Positions 54,840-64,000 of a stretch of DNA of 64,000 bases are shown piece after piece. The notes under the pieces are model-generated. The model had not been told where the DNA came from and made no database searches. It saw only the letters and a program-made list of their open reading frames with translations. This DNA comes from Dastarcus helophoroides. Lineage: Eukaryota > Arthropoda > Insecta > Coleoptera > Bothrideridae. Location: positions 2,108,001 through 2,172,000 of the forward strand of contig CM053327.1 of the NCBI GenBank assembly GCA_028583605.1. The letters are read 5' to 3'. The translations under genes and the position numbers were made by a program. How positions within the stretch are numbered: the stretch's first letter is position 1; every line of letters starts with the position of its first letter.

Positions 54840-57110
54840 TTAATTCTAGACTCACAGGTCGTGCATTTATTGACTGTTGTGGGTTCATCTATTGCTGAAG
54901 AGTCCAATTCTGGATGTAATTATTCTACCGCAATCTGGATATTGGAAATCACTCTGAGGGGGTACGTATCTAGGTATTCTTCTTGGTCCGTTGTAGTTAA
55001 ATATAGTTATTTTGCATTCAAGGCATGGAACATGCCATGTTCTCCCAATTGGCAGCAATGTCTAGACTTTTTAAAGATTTAGTGGAGACTATCTTTACAC
55101 CGGAGTAGCTGACCCCTTTGTTTTCGTTGTCCTACCAGTAACACACCATAGAAGATGTTTTTAACCATGCTATTGTCTCTCAAGCAATATACATGTCTTA
55201 GTCATCTTAATTGGGAGCGACAGACCAGTATTTCGATTGAGGAACAATTTGCTTTATCTAGGAGTCTGGAGTTTTTGATGCGATGATACCATCTGATACT
55301 AAGGATTTGCCTAAGTTGCCTATGTAAACTTCGTTCTGTTGCTTTAATATGTCGAGCATATGGTGTCCAGATTTCACAGCCGTATATTAGTGTCTGTATA
55401 CGGAAATTTTAGCTTTAATAGAGAAGTCACGATTTTAAAGTACTCTGCCTCGTAGCTTCCAGTAACTACCGAATGTAGCGCTTATTAGATTTTGTATTTT
55501 TCGTATCAATGTTTGCGTTTGAATTTAGAATCCTTCCCAGGTAGTTGTACTTGTCGACATGTTTTAATTGTTGGTTAGAAATATTGATGGTTTCATCATT
55601 TACATGTATTCTTGGTGTGGAGAGAATTTTAGTTTTAGAGACACTTATGAGTAGTCCGATGTCCCGGTATAATGTATTATAGGTGTCTAGAATTAGTTGA
55701 AGTTGTTCTTGCTAATGCGCCACCAGTGCACAGTCATCGACGTACATGAGTTCTGTGATGTACTGAGTCCTTGCCTTGCGGATTGACCAAAGGCGACTAA
55801 AATTGATCAGTCCACCATCGTAAAATTGTTAAAAAGTAGGTGGGGGGGGGAGGACGCAGCCCTGAAGTACTCCAGTTCGAGTGGAAAAAGTTTCGGTCGT
55901 CGTGTTGTTATATGACACAAGTTATCCTTGTAAAGACTTTTGCATACCCCGATGAATTTTGAAGGTATGCCGAATTTAGAAATGATGATCTGTCTCTCGG
56001 TAGACTGAGACGAATGCTTTGCTGATATCTACGAAAGCAATATGTAGAGAGGTTTGTTGCTCTACAGTTTTCTCCTGTAGCTGTCGAAGCGCAAAGATCA
56101 TATCTGTAGTTAAGTGATTTGGCCTGAAACCTGTTTGACTTTGCGGTAGCAGTGCGGTAACAGGTAAGATAAAAGCCTGTTGGACATCACACGTGCCAAG
56201 ACTTTGCCAGTCACCACCAACAGCGAAATTTCTTGAAAATTGCTACATATGGTTCTTCTTAAAAATGTTCACCAGGATAGCGTCACGAAAGTCTTGAGGT
56301 ACTTGTTTTTGTAGCTATATCTTTTCAAATAATGCTTCTAAGTGCGAAATGATGTCTGTGCTAAGACTTTTAAGAACTTTAGCAGGGCTAGGTTTCCTCC
56401 CAGCAGATTTGTTGTTTTCTAGGTCATTTATTGCTTGTGTGATTTTTGACGTTATGGGGCACTGGGTCTAGAGCCGTGTTCATGGTATTGAGGTAACAGG
56501 TTTATTGCTGCGGGATTTGTTTGTGACCGTTGGTTTAGAAGCTATGAGTAGTGTTCTTTCTATCGACGTCAGATCCCGTTTTTCCCCTTTACTAGCTGAC
56601 CTTACTGTCTTGTATAGTGTTGAGGTTTATACGGGATGTCCATATACCTTCCTTGTTGCTTCGAAGAATGCTTGGGTATTATCTTGGTCTGCGTAAGCTT
56701 GTATCTCCCTAGCCTTTCTGTTCCACCAGTTATTATTTATATTACGGATCTCTTTTTAAACTCTTGCCTTTTTGGATCTGTATTTTTCGGCCACTGCTTC
56801 GTTGGACGGATTCTGTATCATAGTGTTGAAAGCTCTGTGTTTTTGCTGAAGTAGCTGATAAATTGCCATTTTGTTATCATTGAAATGGTCTTACTATTTT
56901 TTAGTATTATCAAGACCTAGAACCAATTCGCTGGTTTTGTATATTATGCCTCTATTGTTTGTCCAGCAAGCATCGGGTCGGTTGAAGAGTTACTTATTTC
57001 TGCGGCCTCTAGCGGGGAGAATACATTTGTCCGAAGAGCATTTGTTGTTTTCGGATTTGTTAGCTTCTTTGTGTGCAGATATTTCGATTTTTGTGGTTTT
57101 TTCTTAGTAA
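54840..57110 (-). pseudogene. RTE-type LINE ORF2, 5'-truncated and decayed
   Basis: Minus-strand reading from 57110 down follows an RTE/BovB-like (CFDP2-like) endonuclease-RT protein almost without gaps. In order: a linker with YQLLQQKHRAFNTMIQNPSN and EIQAYADQDNTQAFFEATRK; KVLKSLSTDI; VPQDFRDAILVNIFKKNH; SQTGFRPNHLTTDMIFALRQ then LQEKTVEQQT; IAFVDISKAFVSVYRE; the LQGC region; MYVDDCALVAH with the catalytic YVDD at 55744-55733; ISVSKTKILSTP; HVDKYNYLGRILNS; TLIYGCEIWTPYARHIKATE; and LLDKANCSSIEILVCRSQLR with FYGVLLVGQRKQRGQLL. A last CTTC near 54868 may belong to the C-terminal zinc-finger-like tail. The apurinic endonuclease domain is missing. Many stops and frame shifts show it is dead, yet it is the best-preserved LINE in the window. 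Confidence 0.9.
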
Positions 57111-57475
57111 ATGGCAGGCTTATTTAACTAAAAAGTTTATTCGGGATACTATGAGGCAATAATCTGTTCAACAGTTAATATCAATGCGTGCTTTGGTGTA
57201 TTAAATGTCTCCTAGTTGTTTTCTGTTAAATTTTCTATATTAGAATGTCGGCTTTAAATTAACCATTTTTTTCAAAGTTTTTCCTCCACACCGTCTCTTT
57301 TTTGTGTTTTGTCATGAAACGTTTCACAATGGACCATGTTAGCTGTAGTTACCGCCAACATTAAACAGAAATATTCTTTAAATCACTGACAAGGTAGGTT
57401 CTCTTTATAGTTTACATGATAAAATTAATTAATTTATTTTTATTTTATTTCTGCAAAAAGTACCTAGTAAATGTA
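57111..57475. other. no recognisable gene
   Basis: Could hold decayed upstream sequence of the RTE element, but no endonuclease motif could be followed. Confidence 0.4.
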
Positions 57476-57479
57476 TCGT

Positions 57480-57845
57480 CTTTCTTTTAATCGAAATTTT
57501 GGGCAATGTCAAATCTCTTTTCAAAATTTCAGCCTTTTTCTAAAAGTTCGTTATTTTTTTTCAAAATTGCATCTTTAACCAAATTTTCGCCACTTTTGAA
57601 AACTCAAACTTTTTGAAAACTTCGAATTTCTCAAAAATATTGAGCTTTATAAAAATTTCTGATTTTTTCAAAATGTCGATTTTCAAAAATTTCAGATTTC
57701 CTTTGAAAATTTGACAATGAAAAGTTGCGGATAAATTCTAATTTTTTCAAAAGTTGAATTTTTTTAAAATTACGATTTTATTTCAAAATTCGGATTCTTA
57801 TTTCAAAATTTTGGCTTCTCAACCATTGCACTCTTTTTTAAACTT
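57480..57845. repeat. degenerate low-complexity block, T-rich, left part
   Basis: T-rich phrases such as TCAAAATTTCAGCC and TTCAAAATTTTGGC. It continues after the Penelope-like pair at 58376 with the same polarity. Confidence 0.75.
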
Positions 57846-57944
57846 TCTACTTTTCTTATAAACGTGATAACGAAGACTTCCACGGCCAGAGTCACTACAC
57901 GATATACTTCTTCCGGGATTGGACCGTGTCAAAGAACTATTAAA

Positions 57945-57992
57945 AGTGTTTGACGTTTCGCCCACAATCGTAGGGAGCTTCTTCAGGAACAA
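57945..57992 (-). ncRNA. hammerhead-ribozyme-like motif, family 2
   Basis: On the minus strand: GTTC - CTGAAGA (57986-57980) - A - GCTC/GGGC (3 pairs plus a G-U) - GAAAC - GTC - AAAC. The core is intact; stem I pairing is weaker than in the consensus. Confidence 0.4.
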
Positions 57993-58254
57993 ACAAACAA
58001 TAAATGAAAAATAAATTACAAGGAAATATACAAACATGAAAAAAGCCAATTTTAAAACATCAGAGCACGGTAACTCATTATGATCACTATACCAAAGGCA
58101 AAACTCTTCTGAATTGAAAATTTGGTACAGAGGATAAAAAAGTTTTGACAGAAAAGCACGATAACTCAATATGTCCACCATACCAAAGGCAAAACTCTTC
58201 TTCAGAAGAGTTTTTGTATATTTCATTGTATTTTATTTTTCATTTATTGTTTCT

Positions 58255-58300
58255 TTGATCCTGAAGAAGCCCCCTACAATGATGGGCGAAACGTTGAACA
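58255..58300 (+). ncRNA. hammerhead-ribozyme-like motif, family 2
   Basis: CTGAAGA (58261-58267) - A - GCCC/GGGC (perfect) - GAAAC - GTT - GAAC. Stem I here has GATC on the left against GAAC on the right, while the other copies have GTTC on the left, so the family consensus pairs GTTC with GAAC. Confidence 0.4.
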
Positions 58301-58375
58301 CTTTCAGTAGTTTTTTGACACGCTGCAATCCCGGAAGAAGTATGTCCTGTACTTTTCTTATAAACCTTCTCTTTT

Positions 58376-59155
58376 TTTAGTTTCGGCTTTTTGAAATTGA
58401 TTGATTGTTTCGACAACGTCGATTTTTTTCGAAAATTTGGATTTCTGATAATTTTTGCATTTCTTCAGTATTTACGTCTTTTTAGGAAAGTTTGAAATTT
58501 TTGAGTTTTTTAAATTTAGGCATCTTTTCAAAATTTTAACTAAACACTTATAATTTTAGACTCTTATTCAGTTTTTTAAAATTCTTCTTAATCTCAGCTC
58601 TCTTTGAGAACTTTTTAAATTTCATTTTAAATCTGAATATTTTTCAAAATGTTCACTAATTTTTGAAATTCAAATTTTTCTTAAAATTTTCAATTTATAT
58701 AGAATTTTTGCATTTTAAAAAATTTTTAATTTTTTGAAATTTTTGCCTTACAAATTTGATTTTATTTAAAAAACCTAACATCTTTTCGGAAATTTTAACT
58801 TTCTATAAAAAAATCGCCTACTTCCAAATATACTAATTTTTTTTTAATTTTTACCTCAAAATTTTTCACTTTTTCAGAGTCTAAATTTTTTTGGAAAATT
58901 GATAGGTACCTTTTTTAAAATTTTAACTTTATTTTGCAAATTTCGGCTCTAAAATTTCAAATCCATTTGAACATTTCAATTATTTTCCAAAAATTCAAAT
59001 CTTGCAAATTTGTTATTTTTCTATCAACTTTTTAATTTTTAGGAAAGCTTTGTTTTTTTTACACTTGCAACATTTTAGCAAAAAATTTTTTTTTTTCGGA
59101 AAATTTCCCCTTTTTTGAAATTTTGACTGGTTTTTTGAATTTGTTGAATATAGGT
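58376..59155. repeat. degenerate low-complexity block, T-rich, right part
   Basis: Phrases such as GAAATTTTTGAGTTTTTT and CTCAAAATTTTTCACTTTT. Same polarity as 57480-57845. Confidence 0.8.
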
Positions 59156-59159
59156 ACAG

Positions 59160-59900
59160 TGTAGTTTTTTAAACTTGACATTGGCCAACTTTTATATTTG
59201 AAATGATAGACCAGTACCTTCAATTGCAAAGTTGCAGGAAATAGCTTGACTAAGAAAAATGTACCAAAAATCTTTTCTATGTTGCCATATTGTGGATACT
59301 AAACTATTAATTTTTTAATGACATTGCTACATTTTTTTAACATATTTTGAAAAATCTTCAAATTCTAAACAAAACGTCTTTTGTTACATTTTTTATTTGA
59401 AGTTACCGTTTTCGAACAATCAGCAAAATAACTAAAATAATTTGCAGTTGGCAGGAATAAAAACAAGCTAACATAACAATAATAGGCATTGAAAATTAAA
59501 CAGAAATTGTGTTATTTGAAAGAAGCATTCATAATAATGTTGGCATTGTGATATATGAAAGCCGTTGCATTTGAATATATATAGAAACAAAAAATAAAAA
59601 GTTGTAAGTATTGTTGTTTAATAATAGTTGATTCTTCGAAAATGGTTACTACAAATAAAAAATGTAACAAAACACTTTTTATTTAGAATTTAAAGATCTA
59701 TCAAAGTAGGTTAAAAGAGTGCGGTGTTGCCATATAAAAAAAATTGTTTTAATATCTACTAAAGAAATATGGCAACATAGAACAGTTTAATTGCTACATT
59801 TTTTTTAGTCAAATTATTTCCTACAACTTTGCAATAAAAATTGCTAGTCTATCATTTAATAAATTATTTTGCAAAAAAAACTTCCATTGCAATTAATAAG
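59160..59900. mobile_element. foldback MITE with long inverted arms
   Basis: The left arm (about 59180-59430) and right arm (about 59630-59875) are inverted repeats. Paired landmarks are AATGATAGACCAG with CTAGTCTATCATTT, GCAAAGTTGCAGGAAATA with TATTTCCTACAACTTTGC, ATGTTGCCATATT with AATATGGCAACAT, and TTTTGTTACATTTTTTATTT with AAATAAAAAATGTAACAAAA. The centre is about 200 bases. No coding potential. A second copy of one end lies at 22365-22440. Target duplication not resolved. Confidence 0.8.
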
Positions 59901-60435
59901 TTATTAAGATACATATTGTGTAGCAGCTGTCACATTATCTAGCGATGTTCTTCATGTTGATATAATAATTGATATTATTGAAATACGACCATGCATTTAT
60001 ACTTATCTAGACCAATTGTGCCCATAAACCAACTACAAATCTGCATTCTCCCAACCTCCTCGCAAACTTTGTTATCCTTTATTTGCAAACTGTAATGTGA
60101 TGTCAATCATAGGTAAGGATAGTATATAATTTGTAATTTTGAATACAGATTTGTTGTATTACCTTAGTGGATTTTAGCCACTAAGGGGTTGAATTGCCAA
60201 AAAAGCTGATACAACTGATTGTTATTTATAAACTGCAATCTTAACACCTATTTTCATACTTATTTAACTTCAACAGTGGCTAAATCCTATACAAATTTTT
60301 ATCCCTTATTTAATACTGTAACAAAATGTAATTAGAGAATTTGGTACCTAGGGAATTTTTCTAGAAAAATTATGTTTTTAAAATTGTTGAGATCAAAGAT
60401 GGACAAAGTTAAATAAAATATAAGAAATCTCGAGC
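59901..60435. other. no recognisable gene; small hairpin
   Basis: CCTTAGTGG (60162-60170) and CCACTAAGG (60178-60186) form a perfect 9-bp hairpin with a 7-base loop. Otherwise unremarkable. Confidence 0.5.
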
Positions 60436-60439
60436 AAAA

Positions 60440-62300
60440 CACGAGATCCTGAAAATAAGTTACAACTTTCAAAAAAAGTCAAAACTTTCAAAAAAAGTTG
60501 AAATTTTCAGAAACCTTTGAAAATTGGAAAAATGTTTGAAATTTTTCATGTCAAAATTGAGAAAAAGAACAAAATTTTTAAAGTCCACATTTTAAAAATA
60601 TAAAAAATTGCAAGAAACTACCGAGAAAAAATTTTACAATTTGTGGAGAAACATGACATTTTCAAGAAAAAATCGAAATTTTGAGCAACAAATTTAAAAA
60701 TTCTGAAAAAAAATTATGAAAGACTCACAATTTTCAAAATTAAAAAATTTGACAAAAACTAAATATTTTGATAAGGTTAAAAGTCTGAAAAAGTAAAATT
60801 TTTCAAAAATCCAAATCTTCAGGTAAAGTAAAAACTGGTAAAATAAATCAAATTTTTGAATATCGTTTAAAATTTCAAAAAAAGTGGAAATTACTAAAAT
60901 AGATTGGGGAATTTTTAAAGTCGAGATTTCACGATAAAATCAAAAAATTCAGGACAGATGAAATCCTCTAAAAAGTAAGCTAGATAAACAAATATTCTGA
61001 ACAAAATTTGAAATGTCCAAAAAAACCCAAATCCCAACAAAGGTCGAAATTTGGAAATATTCAAACCTTATATCCAAACTTCCAAAAAAAAATCATAAGT
61101 GGAAAAAAGGTGAACATCTTTATTAAATTTTTAAATAGTAGAATTTTTTGAAAAGTGAAAAATTTGAGAAAAAGTACAAAGAGGTTTTAAAAAGAAATTT
61201 TCAAAAAGTACACAAAAATAAAAATAAAAATTTTCAATAAATTTAACATTTCTAAAAGTAAAGTTTTTCAAAAATTAAAATTTTCGAACACTGAAATTGA
61301 AGATCAATATTTTTAAAATAATCAAAAATTTGAGAAAAAGTTGTATTTCAAAAAGTGGAAATTTTGAAAAACTGAACTGAAATTTAAAATTTTCAATAAA
61401 AGTGTCAACGTTTTCAAAAAAATCGAAATATTCAAGTCAGTTTAAAAAATTGGAATGTCAAAAACGTCAAGTCAAACGTCGAAATTTTCAAAAAAGCAAA
61501 ATTTCGAAATTTGAAATGTCAAAAAAAGTTCATATTTAGAAAAAAAATAGAATAATTTTAAATAAATAGGAATATTCCAAAAAGGCCACAATTTTCAAAA
61601 AAAGTAGAAAGGTTGAAAAAATATTGAATCTTTAAAGAAAAGAAAATATTTAAGGTTCAGGTTTTGAGAAAAGTCAAACCTGCGAATCAAAGTCAATATT
61701 TTTAAAAAGAGCAGGATTTTGCACGAAGGGTCAAGCTTCCAAATAAGGTAAAAATTCAAAAAAAAGATCGGCTCTTTTTAAATAGTAAATGTTTTGAAAA
61801 ATCGCAATTTTAAGGGTCGACATTTTAAAAGAAGTGAAATTCTTCAAAAAGACAACATTTTAAAAAAAATCGAAACTTACAAAGGTCAAAAATTCAAGTC
61901 AACATTTAACTAAGATTTTCAAAAGAACAGAAACTTTCAAAGAAAAATAGAATGGTAAAAGCAAAAATTTCGAGACAAAGCCGAAATATTGAAAAATCCA
62001 AAATTTTCAAAACAAAAGCCCAATTATGAAGTGAACACATTGAAAAAATTTTAAATTTGAAAAGTATTTAAATTTTGAAAAATAAAGTGGAAGTTACCAA
62101 AGACTGTTTTTTCTTAAACCAAAATTAAAAAAAGGCGCAAGTTTATAATTTTTAACAGTAAATATTCATAATATTAAAAAAAAGTCAAAATTTCGATAAA
62201 AGGTCGAAATTCTGAGAAAAAAATTTAGATAAAAAATAGAAATTTTTAAACAGATCAAAATTGTCGATTAGGAAATCATACATTTTCAAAAAGAGTGATA
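60440..62300. repeat. degenerate low-complexity block, A-rich
   Basis: The longest block of single polarity in the window: AAAAAAAGTCAAAACTTTC, CGAAATTTTCAAAAAAGC, GTCAAAATTTCGATAAAAGG and the like, with no coding potential. Confidence 0.85.
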
Positions 62301-62303
62301 TTT

Positions 62304-62342
62304 GATGATTTGAGGAAGAATGCGACCTTTCCTCAAATCATC
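62304..62342. repeat. perfect 14-bp inverted repeat
   Basis: GATGATTTGAGGAA (62304-62317) and TTCCTCAAATCATC (62329-62342) flank an 11-base loop at the right edge of the A-rich block. A terminator, MITE remnant or template-switch product are all possible. Confidence 0.95.
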
Positions 62343-64000
62343 TAGGCAAGAATTAAGTATTGCATACAAACATGTATTTGGTTTTGGTCAAATTTCAACA
62401 ACAAGGGATTCTAGCAATACATAAATAAAAAATCCCAACATTTTAGGAATGATTTCGAAACTAAAATACAAATAACAAAAGCCTGCTTATAAAAATTTTG
62501 GGAAATGTCTATATGCTGCTATTAAAATCAAAATTTTAGATAAACATTTAAAAAATAAAAGTGTGAAGTTTTACTACGATGAAAAGCTTAAATTTTTAAT
62601 AAAAAAACTCCTTAATTTTTGAAAATGATAGATAAAATAAAATTAAAAAGTATTTCGTGATTCTTTTTTTTTTGAAGAAAAATTGTATTTTACGTTTTCA
62701 CTTTTTATTATTTTCAAAATTTTAGAAATAAAATTGTTTAAAAAAAATTCTTAATCTAAAAACTATTTTCGAATCCTTGAGAAAAAGTCAAAATTTCAAA
62801 TTTAAAACCAGAATTTGAGAAAAAAGTTAAATTTGAAAATACCCCAAAGAAGTTATAATTTCGACATAGACCTCGATATTTGTGTTATAATATATTACGG
62901 AAATTAAATATTTTAATAGAAATTTTGAAATAATGTGTTAACACTTCTGTTTTAACTTTTCATTGATCATTCAACTCATAATCGAAAGTTGTTTTGTCTG
63001 TTTTAAATAAAAAATGTTATGGGGCGGCACTTCGAAGGGTTGCATTATACTGAGAACATTTACCGCACGGCACTGACAGTTTCTACCCTGTAATTCTAGC
63101 ATCAATTGCTATTAATTAGAAAATGTTTTTTTTTCTGCAGTCTCACGTAGTATCATAATTGTTTCAAATTGTTAAGAAATATATCCCGCAAAGGCGTTTG
63201 GTAATGTCTTTAAAACATTCACTTTTAATTACTCTTCGCCCAATTGGACAAGGCGAGAGGAAAACTTTTGGAAGCATATACATATAACGCCCCAGAATAT
63301 GCTTCTCAAAGTGTAATCTTCCTAAGCAGTATTAAGGAAATGTAATTAAGCTAATAATTAATGTTCCGGTGCAGATGATGTCACTACTTCAGGTGGTTAA
63401 CTCTAATCATACTTTGGTAAGAGTTAAGTTTCATTAAGCATTAATTTCCATAAGCGTTAAGTTGTATTAGGTTTGAAAGAGGGGAGAAATGTGTCGCCAA
63501 TTTCCTCCTGTTTTAATCCACTAAACATTCCCACTTGATGATAACTTTAATAGCTTTGCTTTCAAATTTCTCCTTTCTATTTATCGTACCCTAAATGAAT
63601 TAGTTGACTGACAAATTGAAAAAATATCATGAGTATGCTCTGTATTTTCTAAGTTATATTTTCTTGTTATCTGCTTATTTGTTGCTTAATAACAATAACA
63701 CACATAAAATGCTACTTTGTGTCATGACCAGATCTAAATCAATATCACAAAAGATATATTGCTACCTTTCGTATTACAACGCACGGCTCTCTTAAGGCTT
63801 GAATGGAAAGATTTAGGGTTTTATAAGGATGAGTTTTTTTATGATAAGTGCCGATATATTTGCTCCTTCTCTGCCTACTTTGTTGCACACATAAAAAACT
63901 TCCATAAAAATTCCTTCTTCTTATTTTTATATATATTTTATATATTTATAAATAAAAATTTGAAAAGAACGCTGATTGAACTTTTATATATTTAGTTTTA
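62343..64000. other. no recognisable gene; minor A-rich patch
   Basis: About 62500-62930 shows weak A-rich low-complexity style. From 62935 on the sequence is unique-looking; open frames at 63604-63795 and 63759-63995 are Tyr/Phe/Leu-rich and unrecognised. Confidence 0.45.

Larger units (their letters stand above)
57846..58375. repeat. inverted pair of Penelope-like family 2 fragments
   Basis: The left fragment (57890-58205) is on the minus strand and resembles 11335-11660, including the duplicated GTTACCGTGCTCT unit. The right fragment (about 58206-58350) is the same family on the plus strand. Both carry the hammerhead-like core and end in CCCGGAAGAAGTAT, so the two form a head-to-head inverted repeat with outer ends alike: GATATACTTCTTCCGGGATT on the left, and its inverse on the right. 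They are flanked by T-rich block sequence. Confidence 0.75.

Overview
This window looks like intergenic or intronic DNA from an AT-rich arthropod genome, most likely an insect. There is no operon structure and no long open reading frame. What can be recognised is a dense set of decayed animal transposons: pogo, mariner, hAT, a piggyBac-like MITE, Jockey-, R1/I- and RTE-type LINEs, Penelope-like elements and a Ty3/gypsy LTR element. I found no host protein-coding gene, rRNA or intact tRNA that I could support. Calls rest on reading translated motifs and repeats by eye; no database search was possible.

Layout. 0-5.3 kb is a graveyard: a pogo/Tigger-type transposase tail (-), a Jockey-like ORF1 fragment (-), a Penelope-like RT fragment (+), a LINE C-terminus (+), a hammerhead-ribozyme-like motif, and a LINE RT/RNase H fragment (-). 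7.8-10.6 kb is a nested insertion: a 2.18-kb hAT element with TIRs, an 8-bp target duplication and two inferred introns sits inside the reading frame of an older mariner transposase. 11.3-12 kb holds a Penelope-like fragment followed by 34 perfect copies of a 7-bp repeat. 14.2 kb has a small TIR-bounded element with Pol III-like boxes. 17.6 kb has a MITE with two concentric sets of inverted ends. 33.2-35.4 kb is the youngest element: a gag-only Ty3/gypsy LTR retrotransposon on the minus strand with nearly identical LTRs and a 4-bp target duplication. 41.6-43.9 kb is a Tc1/mariner-superfamily element of the DUF4817 type, with about 480-bp inverted repeats, TA duplications and a perfect 42-bp palindrome in its decayed gene. 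48.6-50.7 kb carries three copies of one unknown repeat. 54.8-57.1 kb is a 5'-truncated RTE-type LINE (-). 57.8-58.4 kb holds two inverted Penelope-like fragments, and 59.2-59.9 kb a foldback MITE.

Between and around these, close to 30% of the window (about 19 kb in roughly 19 blocks) consists of strongly strand-biased, degenerate low-complexity sequence built from variants of AAAATTTCGACTTTTTTC. Blocks are either A-rich or T-rich on the + strand. Several transposons have split a block with its polarity unchanged on both sides, so the blocks are older than those insertions. A more GC-rich core sequence recurs at hinges or edges of the blocks.

The most interesting signals are the hammerhead-like motifs in two Penelope-type repeat families, with paired-base changes between copies; the polarity-switching blocks and their shared core; and the exactly readable nested insertions.
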